Of a stretch of DNA of 55,640 bases, positions 19,988 through 28,884 are shown piece after piece. Source of the DNA: Betaproteobacteria bacterium (GTDB taxonomy: Bacteria > Pseudomonadota > Gammaproteobacteria > Burkholderiales > WYBJ01); assembly GCA_009377585.1 (NCBI GenBank), contig WHTS01000027.1:6774-62413 (forward strand). The letters run 5' to 3'. The notes beneath the pieces are model-generated. The model worked only from the letters and a program-made list of their open reading frames with translations. It made no database searches and was not told where the DNA came from. Each line of letters opens with the position of its first letter. Positions within the stretch are counted from its first letter, which is position 1. A program made the translations under genes and the position numbers.

Positions 19988-20058
19988 CGTCACCCCCGCG
20001 AACGCGGGGGTCCAGGTGGAGTCTCGTTCTGGATTCCCGCTTGCGCGGGAATGACGAA
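19988..20058. repeat. Composite palindromic (REP-like) repeat, copy 1
   Basis: Two short palindromes in tandem: one with ACCCCCGCGAACGCGGGGGT at its core and one with ATTCCCGC-TTGC-GCGGGAAT, joined by a short spacer. A near-identical copy lies in inverted orientation at 26014-26079. Related units recur at 35960, 38423, 46885, 50477 and 52501. Each can fold into a stable hairpin. Here it sits between convergent genes. Confidence 0.8.
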
Positions 20059-20084
20059 TTACGACGAATTTTCGATTCACCATA

Positions 20085-20876
20085 CTAGAGGCCGAGCCCG
20101 CCGTCGAGCAGGATCGTCTGACCGGTCATGTAGTCGGATGCCTGCGAGGCGAGGTACAGCGCGAGCAATCCTACTTCGCGCAGATTTCCAGGACGCTTGA
20201 GCGGGACCGTTTGCTCGGCACGCGCGGTCGTTTGCTTTACGCGCTCCTCGCCCGAGGTCACCACATCCGGAAAGATTCCCGGCGCGATGGTGTTGACGTG
20301 CACGTTGTAAGGCGCCCATTCGAGCGCCAGCGCACGCGTGAATCCGGCGAGCCCCGTCTTGGCCGCGGTGTAGAGCACGAGGTCGCGCCCGCCTTGATGC
20401 GCGGTCCAGGATGCGATGTTGATGACCTTTCCGGAACGGCGCTCGAGCATGTGGGCGCCGACCGCGCGTGTGCACAGCAACGCCTCGGTCAGGTTGATGT
20501 CGATGATGAAGCGCAGCTCGTCGTCGGTCACGCCGGGTGTGGCTTCCTTGCCGGGAAGCGTCACCAGCGGCTTGCGAATGGAGTCGCCAAGCGCATTCAC
20601 CAGCACGTCGATGCGTCCGAACGTGCCGAGGACCGAATCGATCGCGCGGCGCACGCTGTCGGGTTGCGTGACGTCGGCAACGACCGGAACCACGCGCCGC
20701 CCGGACGCCGCGGCGATGCTCGCCGCGGTATCGGTCACGTACTTCGGCGTCAACGCATTGAGCGCGATGTCCGCTCCGGCTTCTGCCAGCACCTGGGCGA
20801 TGCCCTTGCCAATGCCACGTCCCGCACCGGTGATGAAAACGACCTTGCCCGTAACGTCGTACTCTGTCGGCATCAT
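20085..20876 (-). CDS. SDR-family NAD(P)-dependent oxidoreductase
   Basis: A 263-residue classical short-chain dehydrogenase. The cofactor motif is TGAGRGIG at residues 16-23. Catalytic residues are Ser156, Tyr169 and Lys173 (YTAAK). The C-terminal DYMTGQTILLDGGLG motif is typical. The usual NNAG motif reads NALG here, a mild departure. The start is the first of two ATGs, with AAGGAG upstream. The next gene in the same direction, a Bug receptor, lies 63 bp upstream, so the two may share a transcript. The substrate is unknown, probably a hydroxyl or keto compound. Confidence 0.9.
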   Translation of the reverse strand: MMPTEYDVTGKVVFITGAGRGIGKGIAQVLAEAGADIALNALTPKYVTDTAASIAAASGRRVVPVVADVTQPDSVRRAIDSVLGTFGRIDVLVNALGDSIRKPLVTLPGKEATPGVTDDELRFIIDINLTEALLCTRAVGAHMLERRSGKVINIASWTAHQGGRDLVLYTAAKTGLAGFTRALALEWAPYNVHVNTIAPGIFPDVVTSGEERVKQTTARAEQTVPLKRPGNLREVGLLALYLASQASDYMTGQTILLDGGLGL

Positions 20877-20939
20877 GGAATCGTCTCCTTGCGTTTTTGC
20901 GCCGCGGTACGCGTGGTCAGGCTCGCTTATCAGGCCGTT

Positions 20940-21926
20940 TCAATTCGTATCGCGCGGCATGCCCGAATCGATCGCGACCTTGCGCCACTTCACCATTTCC
21001 TCCGCGACGAACTTGCGCACTTCCTCGGTGCTCAGGATGTCGACTTCGCCGCCCATGGCGGTGAAGGTCTTCACTGTGGCGGGTGAGCGCATGAACGCGG
21101 AGATCTCGTTGTAGAGCTTGCTCACGATCGCCTTGGGCGTGCCGGGCGTGGTTGCGATCGTGTACCAGTTGGAGGCATGAAAGCCCTTGTAGCCGAGCTC
21201 GTCCAGCGTCGGCAGGTCGGGAAACATGGTGCTGCGCTTGATGGTGCCGGCGGCGAGCGCCTTCAACTTGCCCGACTTCAGATGCGGCAACGACGGCACG
21301 ATCGGCGCGATGCAGGCGTGGGTCTGGCCGCCGATGATGTCGATCAACGACGGGGCAGTGCCCTTGTACAGCACGATGTTGAAGTCCTGTTTGGACACCG
21401 TGCGCAGGAGCGCGGTGGCGAAGTACTGGAAGCCGCCCGAGGTGCCGAAGATGATCTCGCCCGGCTTGGCTTTGGTGGCCGCGAACAGCTCCTTCACCGA
21501 TTTGACCGGCAGCGCGGGCCCGACGCTCAGCAGCGTGGGTCCGTCGCCCATCTTCAGGATGAACTCGACGGCGTTCTTCGGGTCGTACGGCAGCTTGCGC
21601 ACCGCCGGGTTCATCGCATAGGCCGAGGAGAGGATGAGCAGCGTGTAGCCGTCGGGGTTGGCGCGGTGGACTAGGTCGGTACCGATGACGCCGTCTGCTC
21701 CGGGGCGGTTGTCGGCGATGACGGTTTTGCCGAGCCTCTCGGTGAGGTGATGGGCGATCAGGCGGGCAAGGATGTCGTTGGTGCCGCCGGGAGAGAATGG
21801 AATGATCAAACGCACGGGTTTCGACGGATACGCGGCGGTATCCGGCGGCGCCGCGCCACGGGCGACGCCTGCCACACCAATTGCAACGAGCACGAACGCG
21901 ATCCGCATGACGCTGCTGTATGCCAT
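20940..21926 (-). CDS. Bug/TctC-family tripartite tricarboxylate transporter substrate-binding protein
   Basis: A 328-residue periplasmic receptor. The signal peptide ends near VARGAA. The Bug landmarks are present: YPSKPVRLIIPFSPGGTNDI, a DNRPGADGVIG loop, a YKGTAPSLIDIIGGQ segment, and a FPDLPTLDELG motif near the second lobe. Bug proteins bind carboxylates and related organic acids. No TctA/TctB membrane genes are nearby, so this is an orphan receptor, as is common in the family. The start has GGAGG 5 nt upstream. It probably supplies substrate for the SDR gene downstream. Confidence 0.92.
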   Translation of the reverse strand: MAYSSVMRIAFVLVAIGVAGVARGAAPPDTAAYPSKPVRLIIPFSPGGTNDILARLIAHHLTERLGKTVIADNRPGADGVIGTDLVHRANPDGYTLLILSSAYAMNPAVRKLPYDPKNAVEFILKMGDGPTLLSVGPALPVKSVKELFAATKAKPGEIIFGTSGGFQYFATALLRTVSKQDFNIVLYKGTAPSLIDIIGGQTHACIAPIVPSLPHLKSGKLKALAAGTIKRSTMFPDLPTLDELGYKGFHASNWYTIATTPGTPKAIVSKLYNEISAFMRSPATVKTFTAMGGEVDILSTEEVRKFVAEEMVKWRKVAIDSGMPRDTN

Positions 21927-22307
21927 CTGCTCCTCCTTGCCGTTGTTGTGTGTCGCACAGCCGAGGCCGTGCCGGTAAAGCAGTGCCGCAGGCTACTCTC
22001 AAGGCGCGTGGCGCACAACCTCCTCGAAGGCCCATCAACTACCGCCTTCGAGGCTCATACCTGCTATGGATTGACTGCGCCGACGCATGCTTCCCAACGC
22101 CTGCCGTAGGGGATGACGAGCCTCGCGGCTGCGATGCCGCTTTGGCGGGCAGGCGTCGTAGAATCCGGCAAGAGAGTCAAGCCGCGTCGAACTCCAGGAA
22201 GCAACCGACCCCAAGGCAACCGAGCCCCCCGGCGCCGGCGGACAGTCCACCCTGGCTCGCGGTCATCCGCTTGGCATTTGTATGCACGATTGTTTGGAGC
22301 AGATCTC
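21927..22307. other. Divergent promoter region
   Basis: I see no gene in this stretch. It separates the minus-strand Bug receptor from the plus-strand hydrolase and should contain both promoters. No operator-like palindrome stands out. Confidence 0.4.
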
Positions 22308-23174
22308 ATGGCCGAAGCACCCAACGTATCCGCCTCTTCCACATCCCCCGTCGATCGTTACGCGACCGTCAACGGGCTGCGTATTCACTTTGTGGACTGG
22401 GCACAGCCCGGAAGTGAAAACACACCGCCGCTCATCCTGCTGCACGGCATCGGGCGGCTTGCGCGCAGCTTCGATCCGATCGCGCCGCACTTTGTAGACC
22501 GCTACCGGGTGATCGCGATGGACATGCGCGGCCACGGCGAATCGGCCTGGCATTCGCAGGCCGCCTACCTGGTCGAGGATTACGTGCAGGATCTCGAAGG
22601 GCTGGTCGAGCAGCTGGGCTTGCGCGACATCGTGCTATGGGGCAATTCCACCGGCGGGCGGGTCGCGCAGGTGTTCGCGGGCACGCATCCCAGCCTCACG
22701 AAGGCGGTGATCGTGGAGGACGTTGGTCCCGAGCGGCCGAAGGAGATCTCGGCAGGGCGCAGCACGCGCATGGCGCGCGAGCAGCAGGGTTGGGCCTCGG
22801 TCGAGGCACTGCTCGCGCAGCTCAAGTCCGACTATCCGCGCATCCCCGAATCCACGCTGCGCCTGATCGCCACCCACAATTCGAAGCCGCGCGCCGACGG
22901 CCGCATCGTGCTCAAGCGCGATCCCGACATCGAGAAAGGTTTCGTGCCCACCGAGATCTGGCGCTTCGTGAAGACGATCCGTGCGCCGATCATCTACATC
23001 CTCGGTGGCGCGAGCACGATCGTTCCGGCCGAGACCCAGGAGGAGCTAAGGCGCGTACTGCCGCAAGTGCAGATCGTCACCATGCCGGGCCTGGGACACT
23101 ATCCGAACGAGGAGGATCGCGAGGGGTTTGCCGCCATCGTGGATCGGTTCCTGGCGGCATTGCCGTCGCGTTGA
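22308..23174 (+). CDS. Alpha/beta hydrolase
   Basis: A 288-residue alpha/beta-hydrolase-fold enzyme. I chose the ATG at 22308 (MAEAPN), with a GGAG-like site upstream; a longer frame from 22113 adds a low-complexity stretch. The oxyanion region is LLHGIGR (about 45-50), the nucleophile elbow is G-N-S-T-G with Ser114, and the catalytic histidine is His264 in GLGHYP. The place where the acid is usually found after the seventh strand reads Ser236-Thr237 instead of a typical Ser-Asp. The charge relay may therefore use another acidic residue, such as the Asp in VEDVGPE. Substrate unknown; an ester, lactone or C-C bond hydrolase is possible. Confidence 0.88.
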   Translation: MAEAPNVSASSTSPVDRYATVNGLRIHFVDWAQPGSENTPPLILLHGIGRLARSFDPIAPHFVDRYRVIAMDMRGHGESAWHSQAAYLVEDYVQDLEGLVEQLGLRDIVLWGNSTGGRVAQVFAGTHPSLTKAVIVEDVGPERPKEISAGRSTRMAREQQGWASVEALLAQLKSDYPRIPESTLRLIATHNSKPRADGRIVLKRDPDIEKGFVPTEIWRFVKTIRAPIIYILGGASTIVPAETQEELRRVLPQVQIVTMPGLGHYPNEEDREGFAAIVDRFLAALPSR

Positions 23175-23520
23175 TTCGGACTGTTTGCGACGCTCGAGGC
23201 GAGACCACCCGTCCGCGCGCTCGCGCGTCCCGCCCCTCCTTGTCAGGAGGGGAGCGCACTTGCATCTCCCCGCCTCTCACGAGGCGGGGTGGCGCGAAGC
23301 GCCGGGGGTGAGGCCGGGAATTCGCGGACCATAGCGGCGCGAGCTTCCCGGGCGAGGGGCCCCACTTGTGGGGATCGACCGCAAAGCGAGTCGACGCCAA
23401 CCGCCGGGGCGCAGATGTTCGAGCCTGCGCCGAAGCTGTACGAGGCGGTCCGCGCCGGGCGAACGGCATCGGCCTGCATGCCGATGCGCGCCCTGCAAGG
23501 GGTGTGGTTTTCGGTCGCCG
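23175..23520. repeat. Intergenic repeat region shared in part with 54.5 kb
   Basis: No gene is supported. The stretch is palindrome-rich (for example CCCCGCCTCTCACGAGGCGGGG near 23269). Two parts, 23299-23332 and 23448-23510, reappear as the reverse complement, fused together, at 54463-54557. About 115 bp between the two parts is absent from the other copy. It lies between convergent genes. Confidence 0.65.
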
Positions 23521-25149
23521 CTACACCTCGCCCTTCGCGAGCATCTCCCGCAGCCGCGCCTTCGACACGCGATTGACGGCGTTCGAGCGCGGCATGTCGT
23601 CGACGAAAATGAATCGGCGCGGTGTCTTGAAATTCGCGAGCCGCTCCCTGCAATACGCGTCGAGCGCTTCGGCCGTGGTGCTGTGGATCGGGCGCAAAAC
23701 GAGGAACGCGACCGGCACTTCACCGAGTCTCGGATGCGGCTCGGCGACGACGGCCGCATCCTGCACTTCGGGATGGCCCATCAGCACTTCCTCGACTTCC
23801 AGCGGCGACAGGTTTTCGCCGCCCACGCGGATGACATCCTTGATGCGGCTCAGGAACTTGACGTAGCCGCCGGGAAGCTTCACGCCCTGGTCGCCGGTGC
23901 GCAGCCAACCCTGCGCATCGACGGCGGCCGCCGTGGCTTCGGGATCGCGGAAGTAACCGAGCATCACGTTGAAGCCGCGAACCCGAATTTCGCCGGGCGT
24001 GCCGTCGGGCAACGGGGCGCCACTCTGCGGATCGACGATCGCGACCTCGACGCCGTCGTGCGGTCGGCCGTCGGAGTCGTGGCGCATGTCGAGTGGATCG
24101 CTCACATGACAGATGCTTACGTTGCCCGCGGTCTCGGTCAGCCCGTACACCTCGCACATGCGAGTGCCGTACAAACCTTCGAGTCGCGCCATCTCGGTCG
24201 CCGGTGCGCTGTACCAGGCGCGGGTGAGCGCACCGACCTTCTCCTTCCTGAACCCGGGCAGCCGCGCCACTTCCTGCAGCGGGACGATCGAGCCGTGATA
24301 CGCGTTGATTGCCTCCCCGGAGAGGATCTCCCAAGCTTCCTGCGCGGTATACGGCCGGCTCGTGTACAGCGTCGAGCCGGCGACCAGGTTGGTGAGCAGC
24401 GCATGCATGTAGCCGGACGCATGGAAGAACGGTCCCACGCTGTAGAAGCGTTGGCCAGGCTTTAGATCTTGCCGCTGCGCGACTGCGCGCGCGAGCCGGA
24501 CAATCCCCGAGTGGCCGAGCACGACGCCTTTGGGCGCGGCCGTGGTGCCGGAAGTCGACAGGATGACCGCAGCCCCTGCCAGTGACGGGTATTCGCCCTC
24601 GGCCATCCGGGCGATCATCTCGGCGGCCGGCGGCAATGCCGGCGCGTCGGCATTGCGGGCGAGGCTCTCGGACCAATCGCGCGTGCCGGGCATGCGCACT
24701 TCGTCGTCCGTCAGCAGCAGCACCTCCGGCGCGTTCACCTTGCGCTGCGCGAACGCTTCGAGCACGGCCGGAATGTTTTCGCAGGCGCTGCCGCGGCCAA
24801 AGAAGCGTGCTTCGGCGATCCAGATGCGCGGGCGCGTGAGCAGCAGCAGGTGCGCGACCTCGCGCGGCGAAAGCCGCGTGTTCACCCCGACCGTGACGGC
24901 GCCGCAGCGGGCAGCGCCATACGCCGCAACGGCCCAGTCGACCCGATTGGTCATCCAGATGGCGACGCGATCGCCGGGCCGCACGCCGAGCGCGGCGAGC
25001 ACGCGCCCGCATGCATCCGCCCGATCGCGCAGCTGGAGAAACGTGGCGACCTCCTGGCGCCGGCCGACGATCAGGAGCTCGCGCTCGCCGTAGCGCTCGG
25101 CGGCAGCGTCCAGGACATCGAACAGATTGGATGGCGACAGCTCGGCCAT
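23521..25149 (-). CDS. AMP-dependent acyl-CoA synthetase/ligase
   Basis: A 542-residue ANL-superfamily enzyme expected to activate a carboxylic acid as an acyl-adenylate and pass it to CoA. The P-loop is STSGTTAAPKG. The A5 motif is YGLTETAG, the A7 region is GWLRTGDQG, and the hinge is SRIKDVIRVGGENLSP. In the A10 motif the expected Gly-Lys reads Asn526-Arg527 (NRVSKARL), so the usual adenylation lysine appears replaced by arginine. Lys530 could substitute, or the alignment may shift. The ribosome site before 25149 is weak. A carboxymuconolactone-decarboxylase-like gene lies 42 bp upstream on the same strand. Confidence 0.9.
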   Translation of the reverse strand: MAELSPSNLFDVLDAAAERYGERELLIVGRRQEVATFLQLRDRADACGRVLAALGVRPGDRVAIWMTNRVDWAVAAYGAARCGAVTVGVNTRLSPREVAHLLLLTRPRIWIAEARFFGRGSACENIPAVLEAFAQRKVNAPEVLLLTDDEVRMPGTRDWSESLARNADAPALPPAAEMIARMAEGEYPSLAGAAVILSTSGTTAAPKGVVLGHSGIVRLARAVAQRQDLKPGQRFYSVGPFFHASGYMHALLTNLVAGSTLYTSRPYTAQEAWEILSGEAINAYHGSIVPLQEVARLPGFRKEKVGALTRAWYSAPATEMARLEGLYGTRMCEVYGLTETAGNVSICHVSDPLDMRHDSDGRPHDGVEVAIVDPQSGAPLPDGTPGEIRVRGFNVMLGYFRDPEATAAAVDAQGWLRTGDQGVKLPGGYVKFLSRIKDVIRVGGENLSPLEVEEVLMGHPEVQDAAVVAEPHPRLGEVPVAFLVLRPIHSTTAEALDAYCRERLANFKTPRRFIFVDDMPRSNAVNRVSKARLREMLAKGEV

Positions 25150-25191
25150 GCTACTGCCCGGCCTCGATAGTGCCGCTCTTCAGATGCATCG

Positions 25192-25737
25192 CTAGACCTT
25201 CAGCACCTCCTGGCCCGAGCCGGCCGGGAGCTCGCATGCATTGGCAGACATGCACAACAGGCTGTAGTAGCCGATGGTTCCGGTGAGCTCGATGAACTGC
25301 TCGTTGCCGAAGCGCTTGAGCACCGCCTGCGCCAGCGCGTCGTCGACTCGGTGCTTCTCGAGCAGCGTGCGGGTGAAATCGACGATTTGCGCGTCTTCGG
25401 GCGGCAGGCCGCGCGAATGCTTTTCGCGTATCGCCGTGATGGTCGACTCCGGTACAGCTTGTCTTCGGGCCGATCCCGACTGGGCGCCCCAGACGTAGAG
25501 CGTCTCGAACTCGCGTGCCACCACCATGGCGGCGAGCACGCGCACGCGCATGTCGAGCTTGCCCTTGAAGCGCACGTAGCCGCCGAGCGCCTCGAGGTGG
25601 GCGGCGACGTCCGGGCAATGCATCAGCATCGTGAACGGCCCCTGGATGCCGCCGCGGCTCGCGATGACGGCATCGGCGATCTTGTGGTGCTCGGGTGCGA
25701 CCTGATCCTTGCTGGTGATGAGAGGCAGCCTTGCCAT
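25192..25737 (-). CDS. Carboxymuconolactone decarboxylase-like protein
   Basis: A 181-residue all-helical protein of the CMD/AhpD-like group. I placed the start at 25737 (MARLPLI), because AGGAGG lies 9 nt upstream; the ATG two codons earlier would leave only 3 nt. Recognisable parts are GPFTMLMHCPDVAAHLEALG and FETLYVWGAQ near the middle, and GYYSLLCMSANACELP at the C-terminus. The redox CxxC of AhpD is absent, so a peroxidase role is unlikely. Relatives occur near aromatic or lactone catabolism genes. It is probably co-transcribed with the ligase. Confidence 0.85.
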   Translation of the reverse strand: MARLPLITSKDQVAPEHHKIADAVIASRGGIQGPFTMLMHCPDVAAHLEALGGYVRFKGKLDMRVRVLAAMVVAREFETLYVWGAQSGSARRQAVPESTITAIREKHSRGLPPEDAQIVDFTRTLLEKHRVDDALAQAVLKRFGNEQFIELTGTIGYYSLLCMSANACELPAGSGQEVLKV

Positions 25738-26170
25738 GATCATGCTCCTCCTGGTTGCGGCCCGGCCGGGCCGGATGAACGATGGGCGCCTTGCTCCGGC
25801 TTCGATTGCCGCCATGCGGGGCAGCCTTACCGGGGAATCGTGGCGCGTCAGCGAATCGACGCGCACGATCGCGCTCGGCTCGCGCACGGAAGCCGAACGA
25901 TCGAGCTGACGCATTGTCGCTCAAATTTACGCGATTGCCCCAGTGTCGCGAACGGCCGATCGCTCCAATCGATCCAGTTCGCTCATGTCGTGGATCGCAG
26001 ATCCGTTGTAATTCGTCATTCCCGCGCAAGCGGGAATCCAGAACGAGACTCCCTGGCCCCCCGCGTTCGCGGGGGTGACAGATCGCTGCAGTCCAACATG
26101 TCGTCCGTGGCGCAGCCGCAAGCGATGAGCGTTAGAATCGAGCTGTCCCTATTCTCCATTGCAGCTCGAC
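25738..26170. other. Divergent intergenic region containing a palindromic repeat
   Basis: No gene is supported. It holds the 5' ends of the carboxymuconolactone-decarboxylase-like gene (-) and the CoA-transferase gene (+), plus repeat copy 2 at 26014-26079. Confidence 0.45.
26014..26079. repeat. Composite palindromic (REP-like) repeat, copy 2
   Basis: It matches copy 1 at 19988-20058 almost base for base but in inverted orientation, including the spacer between the two palindromes, with a 3-nt shortening. The two copies bracket a five-gene block. Confidence 0.8.
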
Positions 26171-27367
26171 ATGAACGCTACTCCGAAACGCACCGGACCG
26201 CTGGCCCGATTTCGTGTGCTCGATCTCACTCGCGTACGCTCGGGGCCGACCTGCGTGCGCCAGCTCGCCGATTGGGGCGCGGATGTGATCAAGATCGAAA
26301 GCCCGCCGAAGCTCGAGCTGGGCGATTCCTTCGGCGGTTCGCGTCTCGGGCCCGATTTCCAGAACCTGCACCGCAACAAGCGCGCGATGACGCTCAACCT
26401 CAAGGACGCCGAGGGGCTCGCGATCTTCCGCAAGATGGTGGAGACCGCCGACGTGGTGGTCGAGAACTTCCGCCCCGACGTGAAGGATCGGCTCGGCATC
26501 GACTACGCGTCGCTGCGGAAAGTGAACAAGCGCATCGTGCTGGGCAGCATCTCGGGCTTCGGCCAGGACGGGCCGTATGCGAAGCGCCCAGGCTTCGACC
26601 AGATCACGCAAGGCATGGGCGGGCTCATGGCGATCACCGGCATTCCGGGGCAGGGGCCGGTGCGCGCCGGGATCGCGGTGTCGGATTCTTCCGCGGGCCT
26701 GTTCCTGGCGCTCGGAATTCTCACCGCGCTGCTCGAGCGCGAGGAAACCGGCGAAGGCCAGTGGGTCGACGTGTCGCTGCTCGGTGCGATGATCGCGATG
26801 CTCGACTTCCAGGCCGCGCGTTATCTCGTGAAAGGCGAGGTTCCCGAGCAAACGGGCAACGACCACCCGACCTCGATTCCGACCGGCGTGTTTCCCGTTT
26901 CGGACGGCTACGTCAACATCGCCGCGGCCGGGCAGATGATGTGGGAGCGGCTTTGCAAGGGGCTCGACGCCGAGGAACTGACGACGCGGCCTGAGTACCT
27001 CACGTCCGAGCTGCGATCGAAGAACCGGGCGGCGCTCAACGTCGATCTGGGCGAGATCACCAAGCGGTTCACTTCGAAGGACCTGATCGCCCGGCTGGAA
27101 AAGGGCGGGGTGGCGTGCGGACCGATCTACAAGATGAACCAGGTGTTCGACGATCCGCAGGTCAAGCATCTCGGGATGGCGGCGCCGCTCGCGCATCCGA
27201 AGCTCGGCGATACGGCCCTGGTGGCGCAGCCGTTCAAGCTCTCCAGGCATCCTTTCCGCATTCGCACCGCACCGCCGGAAGTCGGCGAACACACCGACGA
27301 GATCATGCGCGAGATCGGCTACACGCCGGAGCAGATCGAAGCATTCAAGGCGAAGATCGTCATTTGA
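26171..27367 (+). CDS. Family III CoA-transferase (CaiB/BaiF/Frc type)
   Basis: A 398-residue enzyme that moves CoA between carboxylic acids. The N-terminal FRVLDLTRVRSGPTCVRQLA and DWGADVIKIESP motifs are diagnostic. The conserved active-site aspartate is Asp172 (GIAVSDSSAG), close to Asp169 of formyl-CoA transferase. The segment VVENFRPDVKDRLGID is also typical. I used the ATG at 26171; a TTG 12 nt earlier is the only in-frame alternative. Length is normal. The MmgE/PrpD gene 115 bp downstream suggests activation followed by dehydration or isomerisation of an organic acid. Confidence 0.92.
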   Translation: MNATPKRTGPLARFRVLDLTRVRSGPTCVRQLADWGADVIKIESPPKLELGDSFGGSRLGPDFQNLHRNKRAMTLNLKDAEGLAIFRKMVETADVVVENFRPDVKDRLGIDYASLRKVNKRIVLGSISGFGQDGPYAKRPGFDQITQGMGGLMAITGIPGQGPVRAGIAVSDSSAGLFLALGILTALLEREETGEGQWVDVSLLGAMIAMLDFQAARYLVKGEVPEQTGNDHPTSIPTGVFPVSDGYVNIAAAGQMMWERLCKGLDAEELTTRPEYLTSELRSKNRAALNVDLGEITKRFTSKDLIARLEKGGVACGPIYKMNQVFDDPQVKHLGMAAPLAHPKLGDTALVAQPFKLSRHPFRIRTAPPEVGEHTDEIMREIGYTPEQIEAFKAKIVI

Positions 27368-27393
27368 CTCGCATTTGACGCGCATTTGACGCC
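27361..27393 (+). repeat. Three 11-bp tandem units spanning the CoA-transferase stop codon
   Basis: The unit CATTTGACKCG is repeated three times (27361-27371, 27372-27382, 27383-27393). The first copy contains the gene's own TGA stop, and the later copies repeat the same TGA. It looks like local slippage at the 3' end of the gene. Confidence 0.75.
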
Positions 27394-27482
27394 TTGGCGG
27401 CCGCACGCCCGCGCCAGGCCGCGCTTGAACAATACAGTCGCAATACATTTGGCAACACCACCTGGAACCGCAAGGAGGCACG

Positions 27483-28883
27483 ATGGGCACGACACAACGC
27501 ATGGCCCGCTTCATCGCCGAAGCGAAATTCGAGGACATTCCGGCGCCGGCGGTGAACCTGGCGAAACTGTGCCTGCTGGACGCGGTGGGCTGCGCGCTTT
27601 ACGGCACCACGCGTCCGCTCGGGAAGATCATCACCGGCGTGGTCGAGGAACTGGGCGGCAAGCCCGTTTCCAGGGTGCTCGGAACGCGCATCGAGACCAA
27701 TGCCGTCAATGCGGCCATGGCCAACGGCACATTGGGCCATTCGGAGGACTTCGACGATTTCGCCGCCGGCCACCAGGCCGTGCTGCTCATGCCGGTCGTG
27801 CTCGCGTTGGGCGAAGAGCAACGCGCGAGCGGAAAGCAGGCGCTGCTCTCCTACATCGTCGGCTTCGACATCACCACCAACGTCACCCACGCCATGGGCG
27901 AGGATCACTACGGCAAGGGCTGGCACAACACTTCCAGCATCGGCACGCTGGGCTCGACCGCCGCGGCGGCGAAGATGCTCGGTCTCGACGAGATGCAAAC
28001 GCGCATGGCGATCGGCATCGGCGCGAGCCAGGCTGCGGGCCTGCGCGGCAACTTCGGCACCATGACCAAGCCCTTCCACCCGGGTAACGCGTGCCGCGCC
28101 GCGGTGATGGCGGCGAAGATGGCCGAGAAGGGCTACGAGGCGAGCCCCGACATCATGGAGCATCGGTTCGGCTATGCGGCCGTGTACGGCGAGCAGATGA
28201 TGAGCCTCGCGAACTGCACGCGCCATCTGGGTCATCCCTGGGCGCTCATGGGCAGCGGCCGTGAGGTAGCCAACGGCATCCGCATCAAGATCTGGCCCTG
28301 CTGCGGCGGCACGCACGGCGCCAACACCGCCATCACGCATCTGCTGAAGAAGCATCCCGTCAAGGCCGAGGAGGTCGAGCGGGTGGACATCGTCACCACG
28401 CAGGAGCCGTCGTGCATGGCGCCCAACCTGCGCTGGCCGAAATCCGGGCTGCAAGGCAAGTTCTCCAGCTGGTTCACCGTCGCTTCCATCATCGTGGACG
28501 GCGGCAAGCTCGATCTTTCCAGCTTCACCGACGAGGCGGCCGCCCGGCCCGCGGTGCAGGACATGCTCAAGCGCGTGAGCATCGTGCAGGACCCCGAGCA
28601 CGCGGGGCGCCCGCATCGTGCGCGCGGCGGCTCGCACTGGCTCGATCTCACCGTGACGCTCAAGAACGGCGAGCGCCTGGTCGCTGCGCGCATCGAAGCG
28701 AACAATGCGCGCGGCGATACCTACGGCTGGGAGACCAAGGAAGCGGTGTTCGACAAGTTCAAGCTGCTGGCCGGCGCGGTGTTGAAGCCGTCGCAGGTCG
28801 ATGCGGCGCTGAACGCCATCATGGATCTGGATAAGGCGAAGGACGTTCGCGCCGTTGTCGACAGCGTAATTCCGCCGCGGTAG
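27483..28883 (+). CDS. MmgE/PrpD family protein
   Basis: A 466-residue member of the MmgE/PrpD family (2-methylcitrate dehydratase and relatives). The helical N-terminal domain has LCLLDAVGCALYG, then ANGTLGHSEDFDDF, where PrpD-type enzymes have their active-site region. FHPGNACRAAVMAAKMAEKG and the smaller C-terminal lid domain follow. The start has AAGGAGG 4-5 nt upstream. Family members dehydrate or isomerise hydroxy-acids, but many paralogues have unknown substrates, and the methylcitrate-cycle partner genes are absent here. Probably linked to the CoA-transferase upstream. Confidence 0.9.
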   Translation: MGTTQRMARFIAEAKFEDIPAPAVNLAKLCLLDAVGCALYGTTRPLGKIITGVVEELGGKPVSRVLGTRIETNAVNAAMANGTLGHSEDFDDFAAGHQAVLLMPVVLALGEEQRASGKQALLSYIVGFDITTNVTHAMGEDHYGKGWHNTSSIGTLGSTAAAAKMLGLDEMQTRMAIGIGASQAAGLRGNFGTMTKPFHPGNACRAAVMAAKMAEKGYEASPDIMEHRFGYAAVYGEQMMSLANCTRHLGHPWALMGSGREVANGIRIKIWPCCGGTHGANTAITHLLKKHPVKAEEVERVDIVTTQEPSCMAPNLRWPKSGLQGKFSSWFTVASIIVDGGKLDLSSFTDEAAARPAVQDMLKRVSIVQDPEHAGRPHRARGGSHWLDLTVTLKNGERLVAARIEANNARGDTYGWETKEAVFDKFKLLAGAVLKPSQVDAALNAIMDLDKAKDVRAVVDSVIPPR

Positions 28884-28884
28884 C

